Shown piece after piece: positions 17,927-26,064 of a stretch of DNA of 64,000 bases. How positions within the stretch are numbered: the stretch's first letter is position 1; each line of letters opens with the position of its first letter. Position numbers and translations under genes: made by a program. Origin of the DNA: an uncultured Clostridia bacterium (GTDB lineage Bacteria > Bacillota > Clostridia > Christensenellales > Borkfalkiaceae); the NCBI GenBank assembly GCA_947626575.1, contig CANQSR010000003.1:1-64000 (forward strand), written 5' to 3'. The notes beneath the pieces were generated by a model. It saw nothing but the letters and a program-made list of their open reading frames with translations. It had not been told where the DNA came from and did no database searches.

Positions 17927-18262
17927 ATGAACGATAAAGAAACTCCTTTGACGAGTCTGGTGAAATCCCGCGTGACGGAATTTATGTTCAAACGGGATCT
18001 TTCCATCTATGATTTAGCAGAAAAGTCGGGCGTTACCGCGGTCGCGATCCGCGATTGGGATAAGAAACATCATGTGCCGAATATAATTTCGCTCGAAAAA
18101 ATTGCCGCGGTTCTGGACGTCGAGCCATTTGAGTTCTTTTGCCGCGACGAGGACATAATGCCGCTTTCCCCGGAAAACAGGGAAATCCTCGAACTTCTCG
18201 AAAATTTGACCAAAAAACAAAAAGAGGCGGTACTGCAACACATAAAAAGCTACTTTGAGTGA
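17927..18262 (+). CDS. XRE-family helix-turn-helix regulator
   Basis: 111-aa protein. Residues about 12-60 are an HTH_3-like domain (LSIYDLAEKSGVTAVAIRDW ... VPNIISLEKIAAVLDVEPFEFF), followed by a charged C-terminal helix (ENREILELLENLTKKQKEAV). The ATG at 17927 is preferred; TTG and GTG codons up to 17906 are in frame without a better ribosome site. Its stop overlaps or abuts the sigma-factor start, so the two are co-expressed. It probably controls this small operon. Confidence 0.82.
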   Translation: MNDKETPLTSLVKSRVTEFMFKRDLSIYDLAEKSGVTAVAIRDWDKKHHVPNIISLEKIAAVLDVEPFEFFCRDEDIMPLSPENREILELLENLTKKQKEAVLQHIKSYFE

Positions 18263-18264
18263 AC

Positions 18265-18762
18265 ATGGATATACGAAAGTTTAACCGCTTACTGAGCAGA
18301 GCGAAGCGCGATAAGCAAGCGATCGAACAAATCTATACGGAATTTTACCCGAAAATCGTTTTACACCTCAAAAGACGTTTCGGGGATTTGGCGTATATCG
18401 AAGATGCCGCGGAGAACGTATTTGTTTATTTGCTCTCCGTTGAACCGTGGTATATCGACTACCCCACTTCATGGCTGTTTACGATCGCGGAAAACGACGT
18501 AATCGACTATCTGAAAGCGCAGAACCGTGAACTGCCGCTGTTGGAATCCACCGCCGTCCCGTTTGACTTCGATCACGAAATCCTGTCCTCCGATATGCAA
18601 GCCGCTTTTACGCATCTCGATAAGGAAATTCAAATGATCCTCTACCTGCACCATTGGGAGGGTTACTCCCACGAGGAAATCGCAAAGGAATTACATATCA
18701 GCCCGAACAATGTCAGAGTAAAAGTCAGCCGCGCATATAAAATTCTTAAAAAATATCTGTAA
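18265..18762 (+). CDS. ECF-like sigma-70 family RNA polymerase sigma factor
   Basis: 165 aa. Region 2 is recognisable at residues about 12-75 (AIEQIYTEFYPKIVLHLKRR ... TSWLFTIAENDVIDYLKAQN). Region 4 is at about 110-160 (THLDKEIQMILYLHHWEGYS, HEEIAKELHISPNNVRVKVS). The acidic stretch LAYIEDAAENVFVYL is typical of region 2. GTG at 18259 would overlap the XRE stop (GTGA) and is an alternative start. A TGTAAC-N16-CAGTTA element begins at its own stop codon and drives the next gene, so the sigma factor likely recognises that element. Confidence 0.85.
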   Translation: MDIRKFNRLLSRAKRDKQAIEQIYTEFYPKIVLHLKRRFGDLAYIEDAAENVFVYLLSVEPWYIDYPTSWLFTIAENDVIDYLKAQNRELPLLESTAVPFDFDHEILSSDMQAAFTHLDKEIQMILYLHHWEGYSHEEIAKELHISPNNVRVKVSRAYKILKKYL

Positions 18763-18788
18763 CATTTTCCCGCTCTAAACAGTTATAT
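18758..18788 (+). promoter_or_regulatory. ECF-type promoter element, copy B
   Basis: TGTAACATTTT (18758-18768), 9 bases, AACAGTTATAT (18778-18788). It overlaps the sigma-factor stop codon and lies 32 bases before the C39-like peptidase start, leaving room for a start near 18795 and AAAGGAG at 18804-18810. Confidence 0.75.
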
Positions 18789-18820
18789 TTATATAGTAAC
18801 TACAAAGGAGAAATTTAGAA

Positions 18821-19639
18821 ATGTTACACTTGGGAACCATTGCGCTCTCCGCGCTATTTGTCCTCTGCTCCGCCGCGGCGCCGGCATCGTTCTTTGAAAA
18901 GCAAACCGACCTCGCCGACCCCGTTGCGTATGAACAAACAGAAGCCCTGGACGCCGTTTGGGAAACGGAAAGAATTACTTACACCACAAGAACGGTCACG
19001 CGGTCTCACTTATTGGCGATCATGTATCCGTCTTTTAATTATTCGCCCGCTGTTGGTTCATGCGGATGCATTGCAGGTGCAAATGTATTGGGATTTTACG
19101 ATCGTTACTATGAAAACCTTATTCCAAACCACGATGCAGGTACCATGTATAGCGATATGTTTCTTTACAACACCGAAGATAGCGCGGTGGTTCAAGTTAT
19201 TGAAACCCTGTATGAATACATGGGTACGGAACACGTCGGAACAACCGAAGATGAATTTCTCGACGGTATGAGGCGGTATTGCAACGAAAAAGGAAGAACG
19301 ATCAGTTTCAGTTCCTGTATGTCGTCAAATTCATTCGATTTCTCCTCCGCCCAGCGTAAAATGGAAGCCAACCAGCCTATCATTTTGTTTTTGAGCGGAT
19401 ATAACACTGTTGCGTTGACCACCGAGGGCAATACTGATATCGTGTCCTACCGGGTGTCCGATGTAAATCACATTATGATCGCCTTTGGATACTCTGTTGT
19501 TGACTATGTCACATCTTCCGGCGTTATTACCTATAATTTTTTTGATGTGGCTACCGGGCTTTCCGGAATGAATATCGGGTTGTACGATATCAATTACAAG
19601 ACAAAAATAAACGATGCGCTCGCCGTCAATATCTATTAA
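18821..19639 (+). CDS. Secreted C39-like cysteine peptidase
   Basis: 272-aa protein with an N-terminal signal peptide (hydrophobic 5-21). The core resembles C39-like papain-fold peptidases. Candidate nucleophile is C81 or C83 in PAVGSCGCIAGANVLGFYDR, with H217 in DVNHIMIAFGY and D242 in YNFFDVATG completing a Cys-His-Asp set. There is no ABC-transporter fusion and no double-glycine leader target nearby. AAAGGAG is 10 bases before the ATG. Sandwiched between the sigma factor and the putative anti-sigma factor, it may process a surface signal or be the main output of the sigma factor. Activity is inferred. Confidence 0.65.
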   Translation: MLHLGTIALSALFVLCSAAAPASFFEKQTDLADPVAYEQTEALDAVWETERITYTTRTVTRSHLLAIMYPSFNYSPAVGSCGCIAGANVLGFYDRYYENLIPNHDAGTMYSDMFLYNTEDSAVVQVIETLYEYMGTEHVGTTEDEFLDGMRRYCNEKGRTISFSSCMSSNSFDFSSAQRKMEANQPIILFLSGYNTVALTTEGNTDIVSYRVSDVNHIMIAFGYSVVDYVTSSGVITYNFFDVATGLSGMNIGLYDINYKTKINDALAVNIY

Positions 19640-19642
19640 ATC

Positions 19643-20332
19643 ATGAATATCAAGAAAATACTTGAACAAGAAGCAAAGTCTACCCATCAGCAAATTTTAG
19701 AGGAGGGCAATAAAAACTTTCTCCCCTCTTTGCAAGAGCGCGTATCGGAGCCCGAACGCAAACCTTTGTTTCGCCATTGGAAGGCGTGGACCGCGGGAAC
19801 GGCTTGTACCGTGGCCGCTGCTCTCATAGTCGTTTGCTCTGTTATGTTCATTCCGAACAACAAGCACGTTGTCTACTATGAAGAAAACTTCCAAACATCT
19901 GAATCTGATGTAGCCACGTTGAATGCCGATTTGAAAGAGTTTCAAATCGACCTCGGCGATAACTTCGTTTTTTCAAACCTGAAACGTACGATAGATGGTT
20001 TAAGCGGCGACCTTCTCTTTTATGAAGGATCACTTTATGCAGTAGATAATTCCATACAAACATATTTAACACTCGTCTGCAATCAAAATTATGAATGCGA
20101 TCTTTTTTCTGATGAAGCATCCTCCAAACAAGTAACCTTGCCCCATTATTCAGTCTCCTATTATATCCAACCTCCGCTCAATGCATTTCCTCAACAGCAT
20201 ATCATCCAAGCCTCCGCAAAGGTTCAGGGGACGACGGAGATCATCTACATCACAAACTACCGTGAAATTGCGCTTGACGAAAACGGAACGCTTCTGGAAT
20301 TTATCCAAGATCTGATTCAAGTGAAAGAATAA
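19643..20332 (+). CDS. Single-pass membrane protein, putative anti-sigma factor
   Basis: 229 aa with a charged cytoplasmic N-terminus (1-45), one membrane segment (about 49-70, GTACTVAAALIVVCSVMFI) and an extracellular C-terminal domain. This is the layout of ECF anti-sigma factors, and it sits in the sigma-factor operon. The N-terminus lacks the zinc H-x3-C-x2-C motif. It begins 3 bases after the peptidase stop with no clear ribosome site, so translation is probably coupled. No similarity to a named family is claimed. Confidence 0.6.
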   Translation: MNIKKILEQEAKSTHQQILEEGNKNFLPSLQERVSEPERKPLFRHWKAWTAGTACTVAAALIVVCSVMFIPNNKHVVYYEENFQTSESDVATLNADLKEFQIDLGDNFVFSNLKRTIDGLSGDLLFYEGSLYAVDNSIQTYLTLVCNQNYECDLFSDEASSKQVTLPHYSVSYYIQPPLNAFPQQHIIQASAKVQGTTEIIYITNYREIALDENGTLLEFIQDLIQVKE

Positions 20333-20338
20333 GAAAAG

Positions 20339-20369
20339 CTCCCCTCTCAACCGAGAGGGGAGTAGCTTT
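20339..20369 (+). terminator. Terminator of the sigma-factor operon
   Basis: CTCCCCTCTC (20339-20348), AACC loop, GAGAGGGGAG (20353-20362), followed by TAGCTTTT. It lies between convergent genes and may serve both strands. Confidence 0.7.
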
Positions 20370-20433
20370 TATGATACTCTTACGGAATGCGTTCGCGCCG
20401 CGCCTTTCCGTATCGCGCAAAACAGTTTATAAA

Positions 20434-21834
20434 TCATACATAATGATTCCAAAAAGCCGTAGATAACAGCTTATCGTTGGTTTGTACTCTCACAACGGAC
20501 TGCGTAAAATGTTCTTTTAACAAGTAATAGCCCGGCGAATTTTCTTTCTGGACAAGATCGTAACGCATTTTATTTTCCACGATGCGTTTTAAGGTATCCG
20601 CCACCTCCTTTTCCGACGTACAAACCACAACGCCCCCTGCGACGCCGGTCTGGAAGTTGACCAATCGGCTGAGCGGATGCACGTTTTTGAAGAATTGTTT
20701 TTTATACTCTTCGGGACAATAGAATATCGTAGGCTTTCCGAGGCTCAACGCCATTGCGGCTTCGGCATCCTTTCCGTAGCTGTCTCTATCCCCCGAAGCA
20801 TAGACCAAAATGCGCGCTGACTTTACCATAAGACATTCTATGAGTCCTTTATCTTCGTGGCTTTCTGCGGCGCTGATTGTAGGATCGAAATACCTGAGGA
20901 TAATTCCATCCTTTTTCAGTAGCGTGAAAACATTTTCGCAAAAATTCGCCATTTCAATAAAATTTTTCTTGGTGCGCATGCTTGTAGCAACATAGACATC
21001 CAAGTCGTTACAGAGAGATAAATACCTGTTCGTATTGGCAAGCGCCTTTTGGTGAGCGGCCAAAAACCGCTTTGCCAGATCGTTCGCCTTTTCTTTTGCC
21101 TCTTTTTCGGAACCGACCTCGGATACATCGGAATCATCGTTAAAAATAGACATCTGCGTCGGAATATCGGGAATATATTTCCCGCTTAATATATCCTTAA
21201 AAAGCGGATTCTTTATCCCTTGATTGGTTGCCTTTTTATATGAATTGACCACGAAGTCAACAAATTCAGCTTCGGTTTTCGTCGTTGCAAAAGTCTTACA
21301 GGCCATTTCCGATATCAAATAGCGATCCTCTTTATCGATTTCCTCAAACTCCAAGGTTCGCCCGCGCGCTTTAATTTGCTTGGTATCAATTCTGAATTTT
21401 TCAAATTGCTGAACCAATTGTTCCTTGGTCATACGGGATAAAACATCGTATCCCCTTTGTATGTTGCCAAACATCAATAGGCAATCCGTAAAAATTCTTT
21501 TGAACCCCCATTTTAATTGTTCCACAGAAATAATGTATTTATCTTTTGCAAACGCAAAGTTGGGTTCTTCCACTTCACACAGAGGTTCTGCCGGCATATC
21601 CAACCAATAATAGTAAAAGAAATCATCGGAAACATTCTTCTGCTGATGCAAAATAAGCAACTGATCCAGCTGTACTTTTGAAAGGGGTCTGCTTTCGATC
21701 TGTTCAAGCAGTTCAAAAAGTTCTTGCGGACCAATTTTAGTGATAAAATTGCAGATTGTCTTTTGTTCGTTTGAATTCCCGTCACTGATATACATAATGT
21801 CAGCGAATTTTTTGATTACATCGGATTTTATCAT
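20434..21834 (-). CDS. Protein with C-terminal nucleoside deoxyribosyltransferase/TIR-like domain
   Basis: 466 aa, no signal or membrane segment. Residues 1-270 are mostly helical and not recognised. From 277 a Rossmann-like domain begins (DLDVYVATSMR). It contains DRDSYGKDAEAAMALSLGKP (349-368), which matches the Asp...Ser/Gly...Glu-x-G/A-x-A-ALGKP pattern of nucleoside 2-deoxyribosyltransferases; E358 is the candidate catalytic Glu. Related domains occur in NAD- or nucleoside-cleaving immune effectors. The start overlaps the stop of a 38-codon ORF (ATGA). An ECF-type promoter element lies upstream at 22008-22038. Function unknown. Confidence 0.6.
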   Translation of the reverse strand: MIKSDVIKKFADIMYISDGNSNEQKTICNFITKIGPQELFELLEQIESRPLSKVQLDQLLILHQQKNVSDDFFYYYWLDMPAEPLCEVEEPNFAFAKDKYIISVEQLKWGFKRIFTDCLLMFGNIQRGYDVLSRMTKEQLVQQFEKFRIDTKQIKARGRTLEFEEIDKEDRYLISEMACKTFATTKTEAEFVDFVVNSYKKATNQGIKNPLFKDILSGKYIPDIPTQMSIFNDDSDVSEVGSEKEAKEKANDLAKRFLAAHQKALANTNRYLSLCNDLDVYVATSMRTKKNFIEMANFCENVFTLLKKDGIILRYFDPTISAAESHEDKGLIECLMVKSARILVYASGDRDSYGKDAEAAMALSLGKPTIFYCPEEYKKQFFKNVHPLSRLVNFQTGVAGGVVVCTSEKEVADTLKRIVENKMRYDLVQKENSPGYYLLKEHFTQSVVRVQTNDKLLSTAFWNHYV

Positions 21835-21947
21835 ATTGTACCTCGCTTTAATTTTTTTAGCTCTGTTGTCATTTTTATGACTGCATACCGCATGCTGTCT
21901 GTCATGCGCACTTGGGCGTTTTCGTCCTCAGATTTAACAATGTTCAT
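21831..21947 (-). CDS. Small 38-codon ORF coupled to the deoxyribosyltransferase-like gene
   Basis: Encodes a basic 38-residue peptide (begins MNIVKSEDENAQVRM, ends KKLKRGTI). Its TGA overlaps the next ATG. The strong AAGGAGG (21971-21965) is 9 bases before an ATG at 21955 that opens a 3-codon frame (Met-Glu-Leu-stop), whose stop overlaps the ATG of this ORF. So translation would pass 3-codon ORF, 38-codon ORF and 466-codon gene by successive ATGA overlaps. It may be a translational regulator or a partner peptide such as an antitoxin. Confidence 0.5.
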   Translation of the reverse strand: MNIVKSEDENAQVRMTDSMRYAVIKMTTELKKLKRGTI

Positions 21948-22007
21948 AATTCCATAATAATTATCCTCCTTCGTTTTCAGAATATTTGGTGTCTAAACAA
22001 ATCATAT

Positions 22008-22038
22008 ATATAACTGTTTAAGAGGAGAAAATGTTACA
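22008..22038 (-). promoter_or_regulatory. ECF-type promoter element, copy C
   Basis: Read on the minus strand: TGTAACATTTT (22038-22028), 9 bases, AACAGTTATAT (22018-22008). Predicted start near 22003, about 56 bases before the small ORF at 21947. All 22 fixed positions match copy B. Confidence 0.75.
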
Positions 22039-22089
22039 AAATTTTTTTATCACATTTGATAAAAAATCCTACATTTTGTTGTTTGCGCC

Positions 22090-22117
22090 AATGCCTCGAC
22101 TGTCGGCGAGGCATTTT
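22090..22117. terminator. Hairpin in the 21948-22279 gap
   Basis: AATGCCTCG (22090-22098) / CGAGGCATT (22107-22115), followed by TTTT on the plus strand. It may isolate the ECF promoter from neighbouring transcription. Confidence 0.5.
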
Positions 22118-22133
22118 GCATCACTTCCGAGGT

Positions 22134-22162
22134 AAAAAAAGCCCACGGCGATTGCCGCGGGC
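22134..22162 (-). terminator. Terminator of the 15-gene glycan operon
   Basis: GCCCACGGC (22141-22149), GATT, GCCGCGGGC (22154-22162), with seven A at 22134-22140 giving a U-run on the minus strand. It is about 120 bases beyond the last gene of the operon. Nothing else is seen in 22163-22279. Confidence 0.85.
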
Positions 22163-22279
22163 CTCCCGTTGTTATTCAGTTTTCGGCAGGACGGGTCGCC
22201 CCTACTAACGCCCGGGCGCACCCTGATGATTCGCAAAGTTCGGCCTGTTAATGCATGTTCGATCTATGAAACCTCCGCT

Positions 22280-23542
22280 TCAAAGCCTGTCTTTTGACAT
22301 CCAAAGTCCGAGGGCGGGATTGGGAACAAAAAATATCTCCTCTCCGTCGGGCATCAGGTTCCAACCGGGTTGCAGCTTTTCGAGATTGTAACGCTTTACC
22401 GCTTCATCATAATCCGCATAGGCGAAATTGACGCCTTCGATCTCCTCTTTCGTGATATTCTTCACGGCATAGGTAATTTTGAATCTTCCATCGGACGAGC
22501 CGTGAATGAGATGCGCCGCCGCGCTTAAATTCTCTTTCAGGTCCTGCTCCGTTTGATAGAGTTGCAACACCTTTTCTCTTCCGATATAACCATATTTGCG
22601 AATGAGCTTATCCACTCCCTCGTCCTCCCCGAATTTTTCAATTCCGGGAGCAAGCACCAAAAGTTCTCCGCCGTCGGCGATCGCCATACGCGTGCGGTAA
22701 ACAGACTTGTTGCCCAGCCAAGTGCTTTTGAACTCCTTGGGCGTGAGATAGACGACGCATTTTTGGACGGGTTTTTCGAGAAGATCGAGATTTTTGATTT
22801 GTGAGAGCGCAATCGCGTCTTCAAGCGGTTTTCTCCCCTCGCCGATAAACAGGCCGTGCGTTTGGATGACGCCGCCGGGCGCGGTCGTTACGGTCAGTAC
22901 CCAGAGAATGGGCAGTTCCCGTAAAAAGTGTTCCATGCAGTAATCAAACAGTTTTCGCGCAACAGTGTTGTCCTTCCCCATCATGCGCTCCATGCCGTAA
23001 AGCGCACCCACCATATGGGAAGCGTTGATGAACTTGCTCCCGCCGAGTCCCACCAAAATGTTTTTGGAGTGATTGCTCATTCCGATGACTTCGTGCGGGA
23101 CGACCTGCCCGACTGACAAAATCAAATCGTAGCCCTCAAACAAGATCTTATTGACTTCGCAATCAATGGGTTCCGTCCAAGTTCCCTCGGAGATTTCCGC
23201 AAGGTATTCGGCGGGAACAGTCCCGACCTTTACGACGTCCGTGCGCCAATGATGTTCCAAAAACTTCCCGTAAGGAATGTCGCCGTACATTTCGGCGCAT
23301 TCCTCTTCGGTCATTTTGACGTGCGTGCCGAGCGCGGGCATAATATCCACCTGCGCGATGTCTTTCAGCATGTGATAGTACTCATTTGTAATGTAACCCG
23401 CATTGGAATGGAAGCGGGTGAAATCGGGCGGAACGATGAGTACTTTTTTGGGCGTTCTGCCCTGTAAAGAACAAACCAACGCTTTCTTGATTTCTTCCGC
23501 AGTAAGCCCTTCCTCCCGCGGAGAGCGCAGCGCGATATTCAT
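22280..23542 (-). CDS. LarA-family (nickel-pincer) racemase/epimerase homologue, possible sugar-acid epimerase
   Basis: 420 aa. The N-terminus has the LarA-type pattern (KVLIVPPDFTRFHSNAGYIT; DIMPALGTHVKMTEEE), and VGQVVPHEVIGMSNHSKNI with GGSKFINASHMVGALYG in the middle. Members of this superfamily epimerise 2-hydroxy acids, including sugar acids such as gluconate. Start at 23542 has GAGG and follows the gnd stop by one base, so a longer ORF from 23659 is rejected. Position after Gnd, a PfkB kinase and an SDR favours an aldonate substrate over lactate. No larB/larC/larE maturation genes are in the window. Confidence 0.72.
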   Translation of the reverse strand: MNIALRSPREEGLTAEEIKKALVCSLQGRTPKKVLIVPPDFTRFHSNAGYITNEYYHMLKDIAQVDIMPALGTHVKMTEEECAEMYGDIPYGKFLEHHWRTDVVKVGTVPAEYLAEISEGTWTEPIDCEVNKILFEGYDLILSVGQVVPHEVIGMSNHSKNILVGLGGSKFINASHMVGALYGMERMMGKDNTVARKLFDYCMEHFLRELPILWVLTVTTAPGGVIQTHGLFIGEGRKPLEDAIALSQIKNLDLLEKPVQKCVVYLTPKEFKSTWLGNKSVYRTRMAIADGGELLVLAPGIEKFGEDEGVDKLIRKYGYIGREKVLQLYQTEQDLKENLSAAAHLIHGSSDGRFKITYAVKNITKEEIEGVNFAYADYDEAVKRYNLEKLQPGWNLMPDGEEIFFVPNPALGLWMSKDRL

Positions 23543-23543
23543 A

Positions 23544-24986
23544 TTAAACCTCGTATGCCGTCGATGCAGTATCGCCGCCCTCGCCCGTCCAATTGGTATG
23601 GAAGAACTGTCCGCGGGGCGCGTCCGTGCGTTCGTAAGTGTGTGCGCCGAAATAATCACGCTGTGCTTGCAGGAGATTGGCGGGCAAGTTTTCCGTCGTA
23701 TAACCGTCGAAATATTCGAGGGCGGAACTCATGGCGGGTACGGGAATGCCGTTTAACACCGCCGTCGCAACGACGCCCCGCCAACTTTCAACGCCACGCT
23801 CTATCGTCTGCTTGAAATAGGGGTCGAGCAAGAGATTTTCAAGTCCGGGGTTGCTTTCAAACGCTTCCTTGATTTTTCCGAGGAAGCGGGAGCGGATGAT
23901 ACAGCCGCCCCGCCACATGAGCGCGATTCCGCCATAGTTGAGGTTCCATCCGTATGTCTTTGCCGCCGCGCGCATGAGCGTGTATCCCTGCGCGTAAGAG
24001 ACGATTTTCGCGCAGTAGAGCGCCTTCCTTATGTCCTCGATAAATGCCTTTTTATCGCCTTTGAAACTTGGCTTCTTATGCGGATAGACGGATGCCGCCC
24101 GAACGCGTTCCGCCTTCATGGAAGAAAGACACCTCGCATGTACCGCCTCACAGATGAGCGTGAGCGGAACGCCTTCCTCCATGGATGCAATGCCCGTCCA
24201 TTTGCCCGTACCCTTTTGCCCTGCCGTATCGAGGATCTTTTCCACGAGCGGTTTCCCGTCCGCGTCCTTGGCGCCGAGGATGCGCCCCGTGATTTCAATG
24301 AGATAACTGTCGAGTTCCGTCTTGTTCCAAGCCTTAAAAATCTCGCTCATCTCGCCTGCGGAAAGTCCTATGAGATCGCGCATGAGCTGATAGCTCTCGC
24401 ATATGAGCTGCATATCGCCGTATTCGATGCCGTTATGCACCATTTTTACGAAGTGTCCCGCGCCGTTTTCACCCACCCATTCACAGCACGGATTGCCGTC
24501 TACATGGGCGCAGATGGATTGCAAAATGGGTTTCACCTCTTCCCACGCGGAGGGCGAGCCGCCCGGCATCATCGAAGGGCCTTTCAGCGCACCCTCTTCT
24601 CCGCCCGAAACGCCCGTCCCGATATAGCGAAAACCCTTGCTCTCCAAAAGGGCAGTGCGGCGCATGGTATCGGGAAAATGCGAGTTGCCGCCGTCGATGA
24701 GGATATCCCCCTCGTCAAGGAGGGGAATGAGCGCGCCGATGACCTCGTCGACCGGCTTCCCCGCGCGGATCATCATCATGATTTTACGGGGGCGGGCAAC
24801 GTTCTTTACAAGCTCTGCATAGGAATACGCCGCGACGACTTTTTCCCCTCTGTTTTGCTCCATAAAGTGCTCCGTCATCTCCCTTTCACGGTTATACACG
24901 GCGACGGAATACCCCTTTCCGAGCATATTTTTTACCAGATTGCTCCCCATGACGGCGAGTCCGATCATTCCGATGTCTGCAAGCAT
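23544..24986 (-). CDS. gnd: 6-phosphogluconate dehydrogenase, decarboxylating
   Basis: 480 aa, family-typical length. NAD(P)-binding start MLADIGMIGLAVMGSNL, the active-site stretch GTGVSGGEEGALKGPSMMPG, and GHFVKMVHNGIEYGDMQLI with the catalytic Lys are all present. It oxidises 6-phosphogluconate to ribulose-5-phosphate and CO2. AGGAG is 7 bases upstream. Its presence between a PfkB kinase and a LarA-like epimerase gives the operon a route from aldonates to pentose phosphate. Full length with no defect seen. Confidence 0.95.
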   Translation of the reverse strand: MLADIGMIGLAVMGSNLVKNMLGKGYSVAVYNREREMTEHFMEQNRGEKVVAAYSYAELVKNVARPRKIMMMIRAGKPVDEVIGALIPLLDEGDILIDGGNSHFPDTMRRTALLESKGFRYIGTGVSGGEEGALKGPSMMPGGSPSAWEEVKPILQSICAHVDGNPCCEWVGENGAGHFVKMVHNGIEYGDMQLICESYQLMRDLIGLSAGEMSEIFKAWNKTELDSYLIEITGRILGAKDADGKPLVEKILDTAGQKGTGKWTGIASMEEGVPLTLICEAVHARCLSSMKAERVRAASVYPHKKPSFKGDKKAFIEDIRKALYCAKIVSYAQGYTLMRAAAKTYGWNLNYGGIALMWRGGCIIRSRFLGKIKEAFESNPGLENLLLDPYFKQTIERGVESWRGVVATAVLNGIPVPAMSSALEYFDGYTTENLPANLLQAQRDYFGAHTYERTDAPRGQFFHTNWTGEGGDTASTAYEV

Positions 24987-24995
24987 ATTCTTCTC

Positions 24996-26054
24996 CTATC
25001 TCTGTACGCGGGCGTTGCCCTTCCATACATCCCAGATCTGTTTTTCATCGAAGGGGAGCCCGAAGTCGTCTGCAAGCGTCGCGACGTACGCGCCGCACGC
25101 CCACCCGAATTCCGCGCATTTTTCCGCCTCCCATCCCTTCACTGCACCGTACAACAGCCCGCCGACGAAGGCATCGCCCCCGCCGATACGGTCGAATACG
25201 GGAATGGGGCGCGACTCGATGACCGTCCACTTTCCGCACGAGAGCATGACGGCGCCCCACAGATGCTCGTTCGCGGAGACGACCTGGCGGAGCGTCGTCG
25301 CGAAAACTGAGACGTTCGGGTAACGTCTTTTTACCCCCTCCGCCATCTCCTTGAAACTGCCGATCTTTCCGCCGAGGTCCTCGCCGCCCGCCGCAGGGCC
25401 CTTGGCTCCGAGGCAGAGCTGGAAATCCTCCTCGTTGCCCACGAGGACGTCCGCAAGGGACGCGATCTCCCCGAACAGCGCGGAGAGTTCTTTCTCTCTC
25501 CCCTTCCAGAAGGAGGCGCGGTAATTGAGATCGAAAGAGACCTTGGCGCCGTACTTCTTCGCCGCCCGCGCGAGCGCAAGACAGAACTCTCCCGTTTGGG
25601 CCGAGAGCGCACACACAAGCCCGGAGAGATGCAGATATTCCGTCCCCTCCTCCCCGAAGATGCGTTCCAAATCAAAATCGGAAACGCTGAGCGTTCTTCC
25701 GACTTCGCCCGCACGGTCATTGGCGACGCGGGGCGCGCGCAGGCCGTAGCCGCTGTCTGCAATGTTGAACTGATGGCGGTATCCCCACGGCCCGCCCTGC
25801 GGGACTTCCTTTCCTTCGTATTCTATCCCGCGGCGGCGAAGATCGCCCTTGATGAACTGCGCCACGGGACTGCCCTCCACAAACGCCGTGAGTACCTTCA
25901 CAGGAAGCCCAAGCCCTGCCGCTATGCTCAATACATTGCTCTCCGCGCTCGTCGCCTGCATACGGAAGAGTTCGGAAGTCTCCACGGGCTGACGCCCGAA
26001 CGGGGTGATGCGCACGCCCATGCTCGACGGCGCCACGATCGCATATCTCTTCAT
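24996..26054 (-). CDS. PfkB-family sugar (acid) kinase
   Basis: 352 aa, cytoplasmic. The PfkB second signature is visible (DRIGGGDAFVGGLLYG), with the catalytic Asp in GGDAF, and the N-terminal part shows the substrate-side pattern (TSAESNVLSIAAGLG). The closest look is 2-keto-3-deoxygluconate kinase. The next gene encodes Gnd, whose substrate is 6-phosphogluconate, so a gluconate-type kinase is also possible. Start at 26054 is set by GGAGGAG; the longer ORF to 26087 overlaps the SDR gene. Confidence 0.85.
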   Translation of the reverse strand: MKRYAIVAPSSMGVRITPFGRQPVETSELFRMQATSAESNVLSIAAGLGLPVKVLTAFVEGSPVAQFIKGDLRRRGIEYEGKEVPQGGPWGYRHQFNIADSGYGLRAPRVANDRAGEVGRTLSVSDFDLERIFGEEGTEYLHLSGLVCALSAQTGEFCLALARAAKKYGAKVSFDLNYRASFWKGREKELSALFGEIASLADVLVGNEEDFQLCLGAKGPAAGGEDLGGKIGSFKEMAEGVKRRYPNVSVFATTLRQVVSANEHLWGAVMLSCGKWTVIESRPIPVFDRIGGGDAFVGGLLYGAVKGWEAEKCAEFGWACGAYVATLADDFGLPFDEKQIWDVWKGNARVQR

Positions 26055-26064
26055 CTTCTCCTCC

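Noticed and set aside
23543..23659. 39-residue N-terminal extension of the LarA-like protein
   Set aside because: It overlaps the end of gnd; ATG at 23542 has GAGG and follows the gnd stop by one base.
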